Position numbers and translations under genes: made by a program. The notes beneath the pieces are model-generated. The model saw only the letters and a program-made list of their open reading frames with translations, was not told the origin of the DNA and made no database searches. 49,629 nt of DNA. It comes from JAAKFL01 sp964629645 (GTDB taxonomy: Bacteria; Chlamydiota; Chlamydiia; Chlamydiales; SLFE01). Below are positions 1 to 7,686 of the stretch, piece by piece (the first letter of the stretch is position 1; the number at the start of each line of letters is the position of its first letter). The stretch spans positions 1 through 49,629 of the forward strand of contig CAZVSU010000006.1 in the NCBI GenBank assembly GCA_964629645.1. The letters are read 5' to 3'.

Positions 1-35
1 GTCCTAACAGCCTTGAACCACTCGGCTATCACGTC
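1..35 (-). tRNA. 5' part of a probable tRNA, cut by the window edge
   Basis: On the minus strand, reading down from base 35, there is a 7-base acceptor-like arm (GACGTGA), then TA and a D-arm of the form GCC-GAGTGGTTCAA-GGC. This is the arrangement of class II tRNAs (serine/leucine). The anticodon lies beyond the window, so identity cannot be read; serine is my guess. The bases after the D-arm (TGTTAGGAC) do not place U33 cleanly with standard spacing, which lowers confidence. If the 5' end is right, the tRNA overlaps the last 7 bases of the lolD reading frame including its stop codon. Confidence 0.5.
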
Positions 36-703
36 ATCTGTTCAATGAGCTGCCCATTTTGCAGAGTATAGCGATGGTCACACATCTGAGCGAGATCGTC
101 ATTGTGGGTCACTAGGATGAGGGTTTTTCCCTCTTTTTTGACAAGCCCAAGAAGAAGGTCGTGGATGACAGCTGCAGTATCGAAATCGAGATTTCCTGAG
201 GGCTCGTCAGCCAAAATCAAATCGGGATTGTTCAGCAAAGCTCTGGCGATGGCCACTCGTTGTTTTTCTCCACCGGAAAGCTGTTTGGCGAGCTGATGCG
301 CGCGGTCTGCCATCCCTACTGCCACAAGCAGCTCCTCCGCACGTTGATAAGCCTTGCTCCCGAAGCGACAAGACCTCCGCGCGATACGGGCGGGCATCAG
401 AAGATTTTCCATCACGGAAAAGTCCTGCAAAAGATGGAAAGACTGAAAGACGAAACCGATTTTCTCAGATCTCAATTGATGATACGTGTCGCTCGTAACG
501 GCAATGCCATCAATCAAAACAACGCCGGAAAGCGGCTCATCAAGGGTGCCTAAAATCTGAAGGAGCGTACTCTTTCCCTCTCCAGAACGCCCCATAATGG
601 CGATCGATTCCCCTTTTTTGACTTTTAGGGAGACCCCTTTCAAGACATGAGGACCCCGCTCGTTATCAAAAGATTTTTGGAGGTTATGTGCATCTAAAAT
701 CAT
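29..703 (-). CDS. lolD: LolD-type lipoprotein-release ABC transporter, ATP-binding subunit
   Basis: A 224-residue ABC ATPase. Walker A is GRSGEGKST (residues 38-46), the signature is LSGGEKQR, and Walker B is LILADEPSG followed by an H-loop LVTHN. Length and motifs fit the LolD/MacB/FtsE group, which powers extraction of lipoproteins from the inner membrane. Its ATG overlaps the stop codon of the permease gene upstream by 4 bases (ATGA), so the two are translationally coupled. The order rpmG-lolE-lolD matches the chlamydial arrangement I recall. Function as LolD rather than another MacB-like exporter is inferred from the LolC/E-type partner. The 3' end abuts or overlaps a probable tRNA. Confidence 0.9.
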   Translation of the reverse strand: MILDAHNLQKSFDNERGPHVLKGVSLKVKKGESIAIMGRSGEGKSTLLQILGTLDEPLSGVVLIDGIAVTSDTYHQLRSEKIGFVFQSFHLLQDFSVMENLLMPARIARRSCRFGSKAYQRAEELLVAVGMADRAHQLAKQLSGGEKQRVAIARALLNNPDLILADEPSGNLDFDTAAVIHDLLLGLVKKEGKTLILVTHNDDLAQMCDHRYTLQNGQLIEQMT

Positions 704-2205
704 CCGTCAGCCCTCAAAATATCGGCCGGTTTCATCAAGCTGGCTTTCAGCGCCGGGACAACTCCTGAAACAAGGGAGGTGAGCACGGTCGCGATGAGAA
801 CAAAAGTAAGCGCTTCTGAGCTTAGCTCATTAGGGATGACGTCACCGTAGAAATGAGCGTTGAAAAGCTCATGTCCTTGTAGATAGCTGATAGCATTGAT
901 AAGGAAATCGATATGGCGAAGTGTTGCCACGGCGAATGCGATGCCCATCAAACTCCCCAATAACCCCATGATAAGACCACAAAAACCGAAAATAGCGGCG
1001 ATGCTCGTCGATGTGGCTCCCATCGAACGCAAAACCCCGATCTCTGTTTTTTTATCATTCACCAAGATGACCAGCAGGCTCACAATATTGGAGCAGGCAA
1101 CTAAGATGATCACGATGGAAATTATGGTGAACAGATTGCGTTGGCTGCTCTGCTGCTCGAGAAGCTCTTTGGTGAAGGGGTATTCTCGGTAAGTTTCAAC
1201 GTTCCAGTAGTCGGCGATGCCAAGCGTCTTGAGATTTTGAACGATTTCGCGCTTAACGTCTCCGGCTTGCTCATATTGGTCGAACCGGACATTGATGCCC
1301 GTCGCTGCCGGTCCGGCGCTCATATCGTAGCCCGTGCTCACCATGGCAATCAATTCAGGACGCCCCCAGACAAAGCGCCCTCCGATCGGGGTCACACCTT
1401 GATCGTAAAAGCCCACAACGTAAACGGGAACTTGCTGCTCTTGCACGCTAGAGGTTGTGGGGGCTTTGTACGAAATCGTTCCGCGGTCTCCGACAAGGAC
1501 GCCGTCGTCGCGGAAACTTTTGGGAAGAAGGATTGATTCAACGCCCGGTATTGAGGGCATTGCCATTTCCCCCTCCTTGATCGAGACTGCTTGCGCGTTT
1601 CGGGACTTTTTCGATGCGGTGTCAACGATAAGAGTCTTTGCCAATTCCCTATTTTTTGGATCGAAAGAGCCAAGGTAAGTCGATTGATTGAGCTGGGTCA
1701 CCCCATCTGCTCTTTGCAAATTGAGGTGGAGATTTCCGATCGCAGTTTCGAAAAAACTCGTTTCCGGCTTGACAAGATGAACGCTATGGACAGCTTGTTC
1801 GGCGAGTTTGACCAGATCTTTCACCCTCCCCGACTCGTCGGTATCGGGCATTGCCCAATTTAATGGCTGCTCTTCGTCATATTCGGGGTCGTAGGGGTCG
1901 GTTTGCATCGCGACAGATTTTTCGCGAAGCGTTTTGTAGGTGTAGCCGGACGCTTCGCTGATGCTGTCTATTTGGTAATAGTACGAGTTGTAGTAGGCCT
2001 CGGTCGGAACTATTCTGACCGGAGCCATCAGCGCAATCAGCTTCTCGACCCAATTTTTTTCGAGACCATTTGTGATCGAAAAAAAGACCAGGATTAACCA
2101 CACGACGAGTGAGATCACGAAAATGGAAACAAGGCTGATGATTGAGACTGACAGTTGGCGCCATCTTGGGATCAAATATTTACACGCAACTGAAAACTCA
2201 AACAT
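700..2205 (-). CDS. lolE: LolC/LolE-type lipoprotein-release permease
   Basis: A 501-residue membrane protein. It has an N-terminal membrane segment (about residues 20-45), a long extracytoplasmic region (about 50-355) and three C-terminal membrane segments, with the FtsX/MacB-type core around VLRSMGATSTSIAAIF. It would form the transmembrane part of the Lol exporter with the ATPase encoded immediately downstream. The extracytoplasmic part is longer than in the E. coli proteins (about 400 residues in total there), with a charged stretch around residues 85-130. A single permease suggests a homodimer or a LolF-like subunit rather than a LolC/LolE pair. It starts 13 bases after the rpmG stop, so the three genes probably form one transcript. 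Confidence 0.85.
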   Translation of the reverse strand: MFEFSVACKYLIPRWRQLSVSIISLVSIFVISLVVWLILVFFSITNGLEKNWVEKLIALMAPVRIVPTEAYYNSYYYQIDSISEASGYTYKTLREKSVAMQTDPYDPEYDEEQPLNWAMPDTDESGRVKDLVKLAEQAVHSVHLVKPETSFFETAIGNLHLNLQRADGVTQLNQSTYLGSFDPKNRELAKTLIVDTASKKSRNAQAVSIKEGEMAMPSIPGVESILLPKSFRDDGVLVGDRGTISYKAPTTSSVQEQQVPVYVVGFYDQGVTPIGGRFVWGRPELIAMVSTGYDMSAGPAATGINVRFDQYEQAGDVKREIVQNLKTLGIADYWNVETYREYPFTKELLEQQSSQRNLFTIISIVIILVACSNIVSLLVILVNDKKTEIGVLRSMGATSTSIAAIFGFCGLIMGLLGSLMGIAFAVATLRHIDFLINAISYLQGHELFNAHFYGDVIPNELSSEALTFVLIATVLTSLVSGVVPALKASLMKPADILRADG

Positions 2206-2218
2206 TTTGTTTAGTGGC

Positions 2219-2380
2219 CTACTTCTTGGATTCTTTGTAAATCACATGCTTGCGTACTGTCGGATCATATTTTTTCATCTCGATACGGTCCGGCGTGTTC
2301 GTCTTGTTTTTGACGGAATGATAGGTGTGCTTGCTTTCAGTACTTTTCAAAGTAATTTTTTCACGTTTTTTGCTTGCCAT
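2219..2380 (-). CDS. rpmG: 50S ribosomal protein L33
   Basis: A 53-codon gene, below the length cutoff of many ORF finders. It begins MASKKREKITLKST and contains the L33 core YHSVKNKTNTPDRIEMKKYD, ending in IYKESKK. There are no cysteines, so this is the zinc-independent (C-minus) form. L33 sits near the E-site tRNA on the large subunit. It is the first gene of the rpmG-lolE-lolD run, with lolE starting 13 bases downstream. The same neighbourhood is found in Chlamydia as I recall, which supports a chlamydial origin. Confidence 0.95.
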   Translation of the reverse strand: MASKKREKITLKSTESKHTYHSVKNKTNTPDRIEMKKYDPTVRKHVIYKESKK

Positions 2381-2501
2381 AGGTCAATCTGCCTCATTTC
2401 ATAAAGGTGTCAAATAATGCCCTTAATTTTAGGTAAACATCGGATAAAAATCAAGAAAGTATGAAACGGGCGCAAAGGCAACATGCTGAGCTTAATTCAA
2501 A

Positions 2502-2557
2502 GACGTGATTTATTTTCACGTCAATCCCGCTTTAAACGAGGGGGCGAAAGCCCCCTC
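2502..2557 (-). terminator. Two hairpins in the 3' flank of the exonuclease gene
   Basis: Two inverted repeats follow the stop codon of the minus-strand gene. The first is a perfect 8-bp stem (GAGGGGGC, bases 2538-2545, with GCCCCCTC, 2550-2557) around a GAAA tetraloop. The second is a 7-bp stem GACGTGA/TCACGTC (2502-2508 with 2516-2522). The GC-rich GAAA hairpin is stable but is not followed by a good U-tract on the minus strand, so it may be an mRNA 3'-end stabiliser rather than a canonical terminator. Confidence 0.5.
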
Positions 2558-2575
2558 AAGAGATACATCTGCTTT

Positions 2576-4627
2576 TCACGAAGGTTGACCGGCTTTTTTG
2601 CTGAGCCTGGCGCTCCGGCGCACCTTCTTTGGTTTTTTGACCACTTGCTCAGTCATCGCTTTTTTTTCTATAGCAGGAGCACAAAGGATCATAAGCTTCT
2701 TATTCTCCAGAGCCTTAATTTGATCTCTCAGCTCAAGAGAACTTTTTTTGTTGACTCTTTCCAAAATCAGAGGGTAAGACTCATCCGGCTCCATAGGTTC
2801 AATCATTTTTTGAAAAACGTTGTAGATTGTATAGACATCATTTTGATCATCGAGACCGAACCTCTCGGTCAACGCCTCCATACTATACACATCTTTACCC
2901 CGTCCATACAGCCCTTGCGCTAAGTTTTGTGTGCAAAAGTACTGCAAGTCAGCGCGGACAGGACCGTTTTTCCAAAGCATTGTTCTCAAAAACGTCGCGC
3001 CATGTGTCATCAGAATGACCTTCTCCCAGACGGGAAGCCGGTTGCCAAGAGAGGCGTCTTTGCCCTGGCCGACCCAATCCCAAAAATAAGGAGCCTCTTC
3101 TTCCCACGTAGGTGCCTTTGACAGATCCTTTTTTGTTAGATTAAGTTCATCAAGCGTTGTTTGGCGGACAGAACCTCCGGGATTTACAATGGCATGGTAG
3201 TAATTGTCACCTTCAGTTTTGTTTGGAGCATAAGCCTCGATGGAAATCAACTTCGCATTGATTTCCTTTTTCTTTTTTCCGTTTTGCAGTTTTCTTTCAG
3301 TGCGTTCAATTTCGGTGGTGTGAATTTTAACAAATATAGGATGAGCGACATAGGCGGTCTTGATCGCTCTTGCAACCGCAACAAAACGCTTTTCGTTTTT
3401 TAGCATGCCCAGCTTAATTCCAGATTGATCCGGAACCTTAGTCATGAGTTCAAAAAGTCGTTTGGTTTTCTCTAAGCGGTTGAGATCGTGTGGAATGCCG
3501 AAATGGTGGATCAGTTCGTCGAAGACGGCATCACGTCCATTGACAGGTTTCGGCTCAAATTGGAAGCCCCAAGATTTTGATTGTTCGGTTCTATCGGCAA
3601 ATTCTTCCTCTTTGTACCAAGGCAGAAGCCGGTGGCCTGTATTTTTTAGGGCGTTGAGATGAAACCAAATGACATTTTTTGGCACCTGTTTGCCTATGCG
3701 CTCAATTTCTCGATCGAAAATAAGGGCATCGCGGATTCTCCCGGAAAATGTCACCTGAACCAAACGAGCGGTGGCGTCGCCGCCAAGGCAAAGCTTTTGC
3801 CATTGACGGTAGTTTTTATACACTTTCTTAAAAGTCGGGGCGTCTTCAAGTTCTTTTCGGGTCACACCGTCTGAATAACGCGGATCGACTTCGACCCCCT
3901 CAGGCGGTTTTACGAAAGAGGTAAATCGAGGTTTAGATGTGTTGCTCGGACAAAAAGCCGTCATTTTTACCGCACATGGAACCGGCAATGATCTCGATTC
4001 TTTATCCTTGAGTTCACACTCTCCTGAAAGCGAAAGAGACAAGTAAAGGGGGATAAAAGAGTAGCTTTTCAAAAGCATATTCGCCGCTCGTTCATTGGCC
4101 TTTCCATCTTCATCGTCGAGGGCGACTTTAAAAAATTCAGACCTGTCGACATGCTGCATCAGGACTTTGGCCACTTCAAAAGTTCCTTTTGCGTCCGGCA
4201 AGGCGGTGTGTTGATCCCATGGAGCAACGGACAGGTGTTGACGGACCGATTGAAGATCATGCTTGTCGAGCTTGAGCACTCTTTTTGCTATCGGCAGAAG
4301 GTCGACAGTATGGGTCGTCGGCCATTCAATATCGTATTGATCGCAGACCTTAAGAAGCGGGCCAATATCAGCTGTCTCAACATTCCAACCGGCAATCACA
4401 ATTGTGTCGCCTTCTTCGACGTCCTCATTGATAAAATCGATCATCGATTGGACAACATCTTTTAGTATTCTCTTTGAAGTGTCATCCACTTTCAGACGTA
4501 TTTTTTCCCCAAATACCCTGTTGCCTACCCGGCCAGAAGGTTTTGCAACCCCAATCTCAGAGAGTTTCCAGTCAGACCCGCACTTTACCTTTTCTGTGTC
4601 GAGATAGACATCGATGATTCTTCCCAT
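2576..4627 (-). CDS. DEDDh exonuclease-like protein with a second, probably inactive exonuclease-like domain
   Basis: 683 residues. The N-terminal domain (about 1-165) carries the DEDDh nuclease motifs: D10-T-E12 (Exo I), the segment AGWNVETAD with D87 (Exo II), and H140-TALP-D145 (Exo III, HxAxxD). Such enzymes cleave DNA or RNA 3' to 5' with two metal ions. About residues 440-640 repeat the layout: LISIEAYAP in place of DxE, VILMTHGATF in place of the Exo II segment, and YSMEALTERFGLDDQNDVYT where HxAxxD is expected. Here most acidic ligands and the histidine are missing. The C-terminus is a basic tail (KKPKKVRRSARLSKKAG). The 200 residues between the domains are unassigned. It resembles SbcB-type exonuclease I in the order nuclease-then-second domain but I cannot assign it to that family. 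No neighbour on the same strand explains its role; two hairpins follow the gene. Confidence 0.65.
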   Translation of the reverse strand: MGRIIDVYLDTEKVKCGSDWKLSEIGVAKPSGRVGNRVFGEKIRLKVDDTSKRILKDVVQSMIDFINEDVEEGDTIVIAGWNVETADIGPLLKVCDQYDIEWPTTHTVDLLPIAKRVLKLDKHDLQSVRQHLSVAPWDQHTALPDAKGTFEVAKVLMQHVDRSEFFKVALDDEDGKANERAANMLLKSYSFIPLYLSLSLSGECELKDKESRSLPVPCAVKMTAFCPSNTSKPRFTSFVKPPEGVEVDPRYSDGVTRKELEDAPTFKKVYKNYRQWQKLCLGGDATARLVQVTFSGRIRDALIFDREIERIGKQVPKNVIWFHLNALKNTGHRLLPWYKEEEFADRTEQSKSWGFQFEPKPVNGRDAVFDELIHHFGIPHDLNRLEKTKRLFELMTKVPDQSGIKLGMLKNEKRFVAVARAIKTAYVAHPIFVKIHTTEIERTERKLQNGKKKKEINAKLISIEAYAPNKTEGDNYYHAIVNPGGSVRQTTLDELNLTKKDLSKAPTWEEEAPYFWDWVGQGKDASLGNRLPVWEKVILMTHGATFLRTMLWKNGPVRADLQYFCTQNLAQGLYGRGKDVYSMEALTERFGLDDQNDVYTIYNVFQKMIEPMEPDESYPLILERVNKKSSLELRDQIKALENKKLMILCAPAIEKKAMTEQVVKKPKKVRRSARLSKKAGQPS

Positions 4628-4770
4628 TATGACCTCCTCATGGTTCGAGAATCCGAACGTTAAATCAGGTAAAAATTCATGTAAATCATTTTTTCACTCT
4701 TTCTACTGTGGGCATAAAAAACAGTCTCGTGTATAAGGAACAAGGTGACGATAGAAGGAAAGGATATTAA

Positions 4771-5175
4771 ATGAAGAAAGACCTCAAAGCTGTTGGTGAA
4801 GAGCTTAAAAAAAAACGAACCGAACTGAATCTTTCATTAAAAGAAGCGCAAAATGCGACATCGATACAGATGACCCACTTAAACGCTCTTGAAGATGGAG
4901 CGATAGAGCGGCTGATTTCACCTGTCTACGCTCAAGGATTTTTGAAACAGTATGCGAAATTTTTAGGACTGGACGGCGATAAAATGGTCAGGGATCATTT
5001 GGAGCTGTTCCAAGTCAAAGAAAAGCAGGAATTTTCCTATGGCATCGGAACTGTCGAGAAAAGAGGATCGCCGGGATCGGGAGTGAAATGGTTTCCGAAT
5101 GCGGTATGGGCCCTTGCCTTCGGAGCTCTCCTTGTCACAGCGTTTTTTGTCGCCCGATATTTTGAGGTGATGTAG
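4771..5175 (+). CDS. rodZ: RodZ-like cytoskeletal membrane protein, short form
   Basis: A 134-residue protein. An N-terminal HTH_25-type helix-turn-helix (about residues 8-75, with the motif SPVYAQGFLKQYAKFLGLD typical of RodZ) is followed by a linker and one membrane helix (about 108-128). The periplasmic DUF4115-type domain of longer RodZ proteins is absent, as I recall it is for chlamydial RodZ. RodZ links the actin-like MreB to the membrane and the septal/elongation machinery. The start has an AAAGGA Shine-Dalgarno. The stop codon overlaps the GTG start of the downstream flippase gene (TAGTG), suggesting coupling of morphogenesis and cell-wall lipid recycling. Confidence 0.75.
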   Translation: MKKDLKAVGEELKKKRTELNLSLKEAQNATSIQMTHLNALEDGAIERLISPVYAQGFLKQYAKFLGLDGDKMVRDHLELFQVKEKQEFSYGIGTVEKRGSPGSGVKWFPNAVWALAFGALLVTAFFVARYFEVM

Positions 5176-6125
5176 TGGAAATGAAGCCCCGACCTCGCGG
5201 TTTTGCGGGCTGGAGCCGTCTTTTCTTCTGCGGAGCGTGTATGGGAGCGGCCGATCTTGTTCCGGGTGTTTCCGGGGGAACGGTCGCTCTCATGCTCAGA
5301 ATTTATTCCCCTTTTATTAAAAGTCTTTGCACACTCGATCAGGATGCGCTGAGCTACTTTTCCACGTTCCAGTGGAGGCGATTGCTCAAACATGTCGCTT
5401 GGCAGTTCTTATGTGCTCTCGGCATGGGAATGGCCGTTGCCATTCTCTTGCTTGCCCCCCTTTTTCACACTCTTCTGGGAAGCTCCGATACAAAGCGGCA
5501 GCTTTTTAGTTTTTTTTCCGGTTTGATCATCGCCTCCTCATTTTTTTGTCTCAGAAGAGTGCCGAATTGGTCTTGGCGATCAATCGGATCGCTCTTTGTG
5601 GGTGCAGCATTTGCTCTTTGGGTCACCTTATTTCCGCTTCTCTTCTCATTTCAGCTGAACTTCATTCTTGATACCCAGGCAAATGCTTTGATCTGGGTCT
5701 TTTTCTGCGGCGTCGTTGCGGTCGCCGCCATGCTCTTGCCCGGTTTATCAGGTAGTTACCTTTTGACGATTCTCGGCGCCTATCCCCTGATCATTGAATC
5801 ACTTTCGAATATTTCTAAGGGAATGCTCTCTTTTTCGATTCCCCTCGAGAGCTTTCTCGTGCTGCTGAGCTTGGGATGTGGCATTGCGCTAGGGGCTCTT
5901 TTTTTCACCCGTTTGATCCAGTGGTTTCTGACCCGTTTTTTGAGCGCTACTCTTGCGTGTATGGTCGGTTTTATGATCGGAGCACTGCCGGCTGTTTGGC
6001 CATTTGGTGTCGAGCCTGTTTCAACGATGGAAATCGTATGGCTTTTCGTCGGCCTCTTTCTTGTGGTCGTTTCAGAAAGCGCTTTTCTTTTGGATAAGAC
6101 GCCAAATAGCCATGAGACTCTGTGA
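5175..6125 (+). CDS. DUF368 family undecaprenyl-phosphate translocase (PopT-like)
   Basis: A 316-residue multi-pass membrane protein with the family hallmark near the N-terminus (GAADLVPGVSGGTVALML, about residues 24-41) and a second, related segment LLPGLSGSYLLTILGAYP in the middle, giving the pseudo-repeat of DUF368. Members of this family (PopT) have been shown in other bacteria to return undecaprenyl phosphate across the inner membrane for peptidoglycan and polymer synthesis. The start is GTG overlapping the rodZ-like stop; an ATG lies two codons further in. Placement directly after rodZ suggests a role in the limited peptidoglycan cycle of chlamydiae (inference). Confidence 0.8.
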   Translation: MEMKPRPRGFAGWSRLFFCGACMGAADLVPGVSGGTVALMLRIYSPFIKSLCTLDQDALSYFSTFQWRRLLKHVAWQFLCALGMGMAVAILLLAPLFHTLLGSSDTKRQLFSFFSGLIIASSFFCLRRVPNWSWRSIGSLFVGAAFALWVTLFPLLFSFQLNFILDTQANALIWVFFCGVVAVAAMLLPGLSGSYLLTILGAYPLIIESLSNISKGMLSFSIPLESFLVLLSLGCGIALGALFFTRLIQWFLTRFLSATLACMVGFMIGALPAVWPFGVEPVSTMEIVWLFVGLFLVVVSESAFLLDKTPNSHETL

Positions 6126-6442
6126 CAGATATCCTCTTTTTCGATACTATGATAACGACTATGCCGTTTACAATTGGCGGAGACTGGAAATCAAACGACT
6201 CCACTCCTGATAAAAACAACAAGCAACCGATTAAGGTCCGTAATATCAAGCGCAAAAAAGCCCTTTTGACGGTGATCTACAATATCGGAACGCACGATGT
6301 GAACATGACCGACATAGCCCAAACATTAAAGCGAAGGCTCGGTGTCGGAGGGGCAATTAAGAATCAAGATATTGAACTTCAGGGGCATAAAGCCAATGAA
6401 GTGAAATCAATACTTCAAGAAATGGGATTAAAAGCACAATGA
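6122..6442 (+). CDS. SUI1/eIF1-like translation factor (YciH family)
   Basis: 106 residues from a GTG overlapping the preceding stop. An ATG at 6161 (MPFTIGGDW) is an equally plausible or better start, because the first 13 residues look unlike the family. The SUI1 domain is C-terminal: KKALLTVIYNIG, then RLGVGGAIKNQDIELQGHKA and a final VKSILQEMGLKAQ. This matches bacterial YciH and eukaryotic eIF1, which affect start-codon fidelity on the small ribosomal subunit. The stop codon overlaps the ATG of the aminopeptidase gene (ATGA). No good Shine-Dalgarno is visible for any start, so expression may depend on coupling. Confidence 0.8.
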   Translation: MTDILFFDTMITTMPFTIGGDWKSNDSTPDKNNKQPIKVRNIKRKKALLTVIYNIGTHDVNMTDIAQTLKRRLGVGGAIKNQDIELQGHKANEVKSILQEMGLKAQ

Positions 6443-7686
6443 ATCATGAAGACAAACTCAAGCAATACGCAACACTTATCGTCAAACATGGCGCCAACGT
6501 TCAAAAAGGACAAGATGTCTATATCGCAGGCGAGGTGATCCACCGAGACTTCATCACTTTGATTGTGAAAGAAGCTTACCGCGCGGGCGCTCGAATTGTG
6601 ACGACCGATCTTATTGACCCCTACCACTCAAAGATCAGACTTTTGGACTCTGCTTCCGACGACTATCTGACAAGAGTTCCCGAATACGTTCCATTCAAAG
6701 CCGAGCAGATGATTGCCGACCAAGCGGCGACCATTCGGATTCTTGGCAGCGAAGAGCCCGATCTCCTTTCTGAAATGGATCCCCGGAAAATCAACCGGCA
6801 GCAGTTGAGCGTCCGAAAAAAATTAAAGCGTTTCTACGAAGAGGGTATCGGCCATTCCAAAGTGCAGTGGACCATTGCTGCAGCATCGACACCAAAGTGG
6901 GCCAAAAAAGTGTTTCCGGAGCTCAACGAGGCAGAAGCGTATGAGATGCTTTGGAAAGACATCTTTTCCATTTGCCGCGCTGATAAGCCCGATTGTCTTG
7001 ATCTTTGGAAAAAGCATAACTCTACTTTGCAGAAAAGAGCGCAAAAACTCACCGACTTAAAAATCGAGTCCCTCCATTTTACCGGACCGGGGACCGATCT
7101 TCGCGTCGGTCTGTCGCAAAAAGCAAAATTCAAAGGCGGGGCAAGCAATGGACCAAGAGGCGTCGAATTCGAACCGAACCTCCCGACAGAAGAAGTCTTC
7201 ACGACGCCCGACTGCCGCAAAACCGAAGGCTTTGTCCAAACGACCCGCCCCTTTTTAATTAACGGAAAAATGATCCGCGGCTTAAAGCTGGAATTCAAGA
7301 AAGGAGAGATCGTTTCTTTTGATGCAGACGAAGGAAAGGACACTTTCCAAGAATATATCAAAAGCGATGCGGGGGCCAACCGTCTGGGAGAGGTCGCGCT
7401 AGTTGGGATCGATTCCCCTATTTATCAGACCGATCGTGTTTATGAAGAGATTTTATTCGACGAGAATGCGGCTTGCCACATTGCCGTCGGATTTGCCTAC
7501 CACTTTTGCATTGAAGGCTCTGCCGACATGTCGATTGAAGAGCTGCAAGACGTAGGCTGCAACGAAAGCGCTGTCCATACTGACATGATGATTTCATCTG
7601 AAGAGGTGGACGTCAAAGGGAAATTAGCATCGGGAGAAGAGATTTCCCTCATTTCAAAAGGTCGTTGGGTCGATGAGTTCGCTTAA
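6439..7686 (+). CDS. M29 family aminopeptidase (AmpS/AmpT type)
   Basis: 415 residues, the usual length for thermophilic-type M29 metallo-aminopeptidases. The metal-binding residues are in recognisable segments: Glu in LPTEEVFTTPD, Glu in NRLGEVALVG, His in NAACHIAVGFAY, and His and Asp in SAVHTDMMI. These enzymes remove N-terminal residues from peptides with two bound divalent metals in the cytoplasm, which fits an organism living on host peptides. The gene overlaps the upstream SUI1-like gene by 4 bases. It runs 14 bases into the transporter gene that follows, so the three are probably co-transcribed. No frameshift or missing ligand is seen. Confidence 0.9.
   Translation: MNHEDKLKQYATLIVKHGANVQKGQDVYIAGEVIHRDFITLIVKEAYRAGARIVTTDLIDPYHSKIRLLDSASDDYLTRVPEYVPFKAEQMIADQAATIRILGSEEPDLLSEMDPRKINRQQLSVRKKLKRFYEEGIGHSKVQWTIAAASTPKWAKKVFPELNEAEAYEMLWKDIFSICRADKPDCLDLWKKHNSTLQKRAQKLTDLKIESLHFTGPGTDLRVGLSQKAKFKGGASNGPRGVEFEPNLPTEEVFTTPDCRKTEGFVQTTRPFLINGKMIRGLKLEFKKGEIVSFDADEGKDTFQEYIKSDAGANRLGEVALVGIDSPIYQTDRVYEEILFDENAACHIAVGFAYHFCIEGSADMSIEELQDVGCNESAVHTDMMISSEEVDVKGKLASGEEISLISKGRWVDEFA

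Noticed and set aside
6834..7379. A 181-codon frame antisense to the M29 aminopeptidase.
   Set aside because: It overlaps conserved metal-site codons and has no ribosome site or domain.
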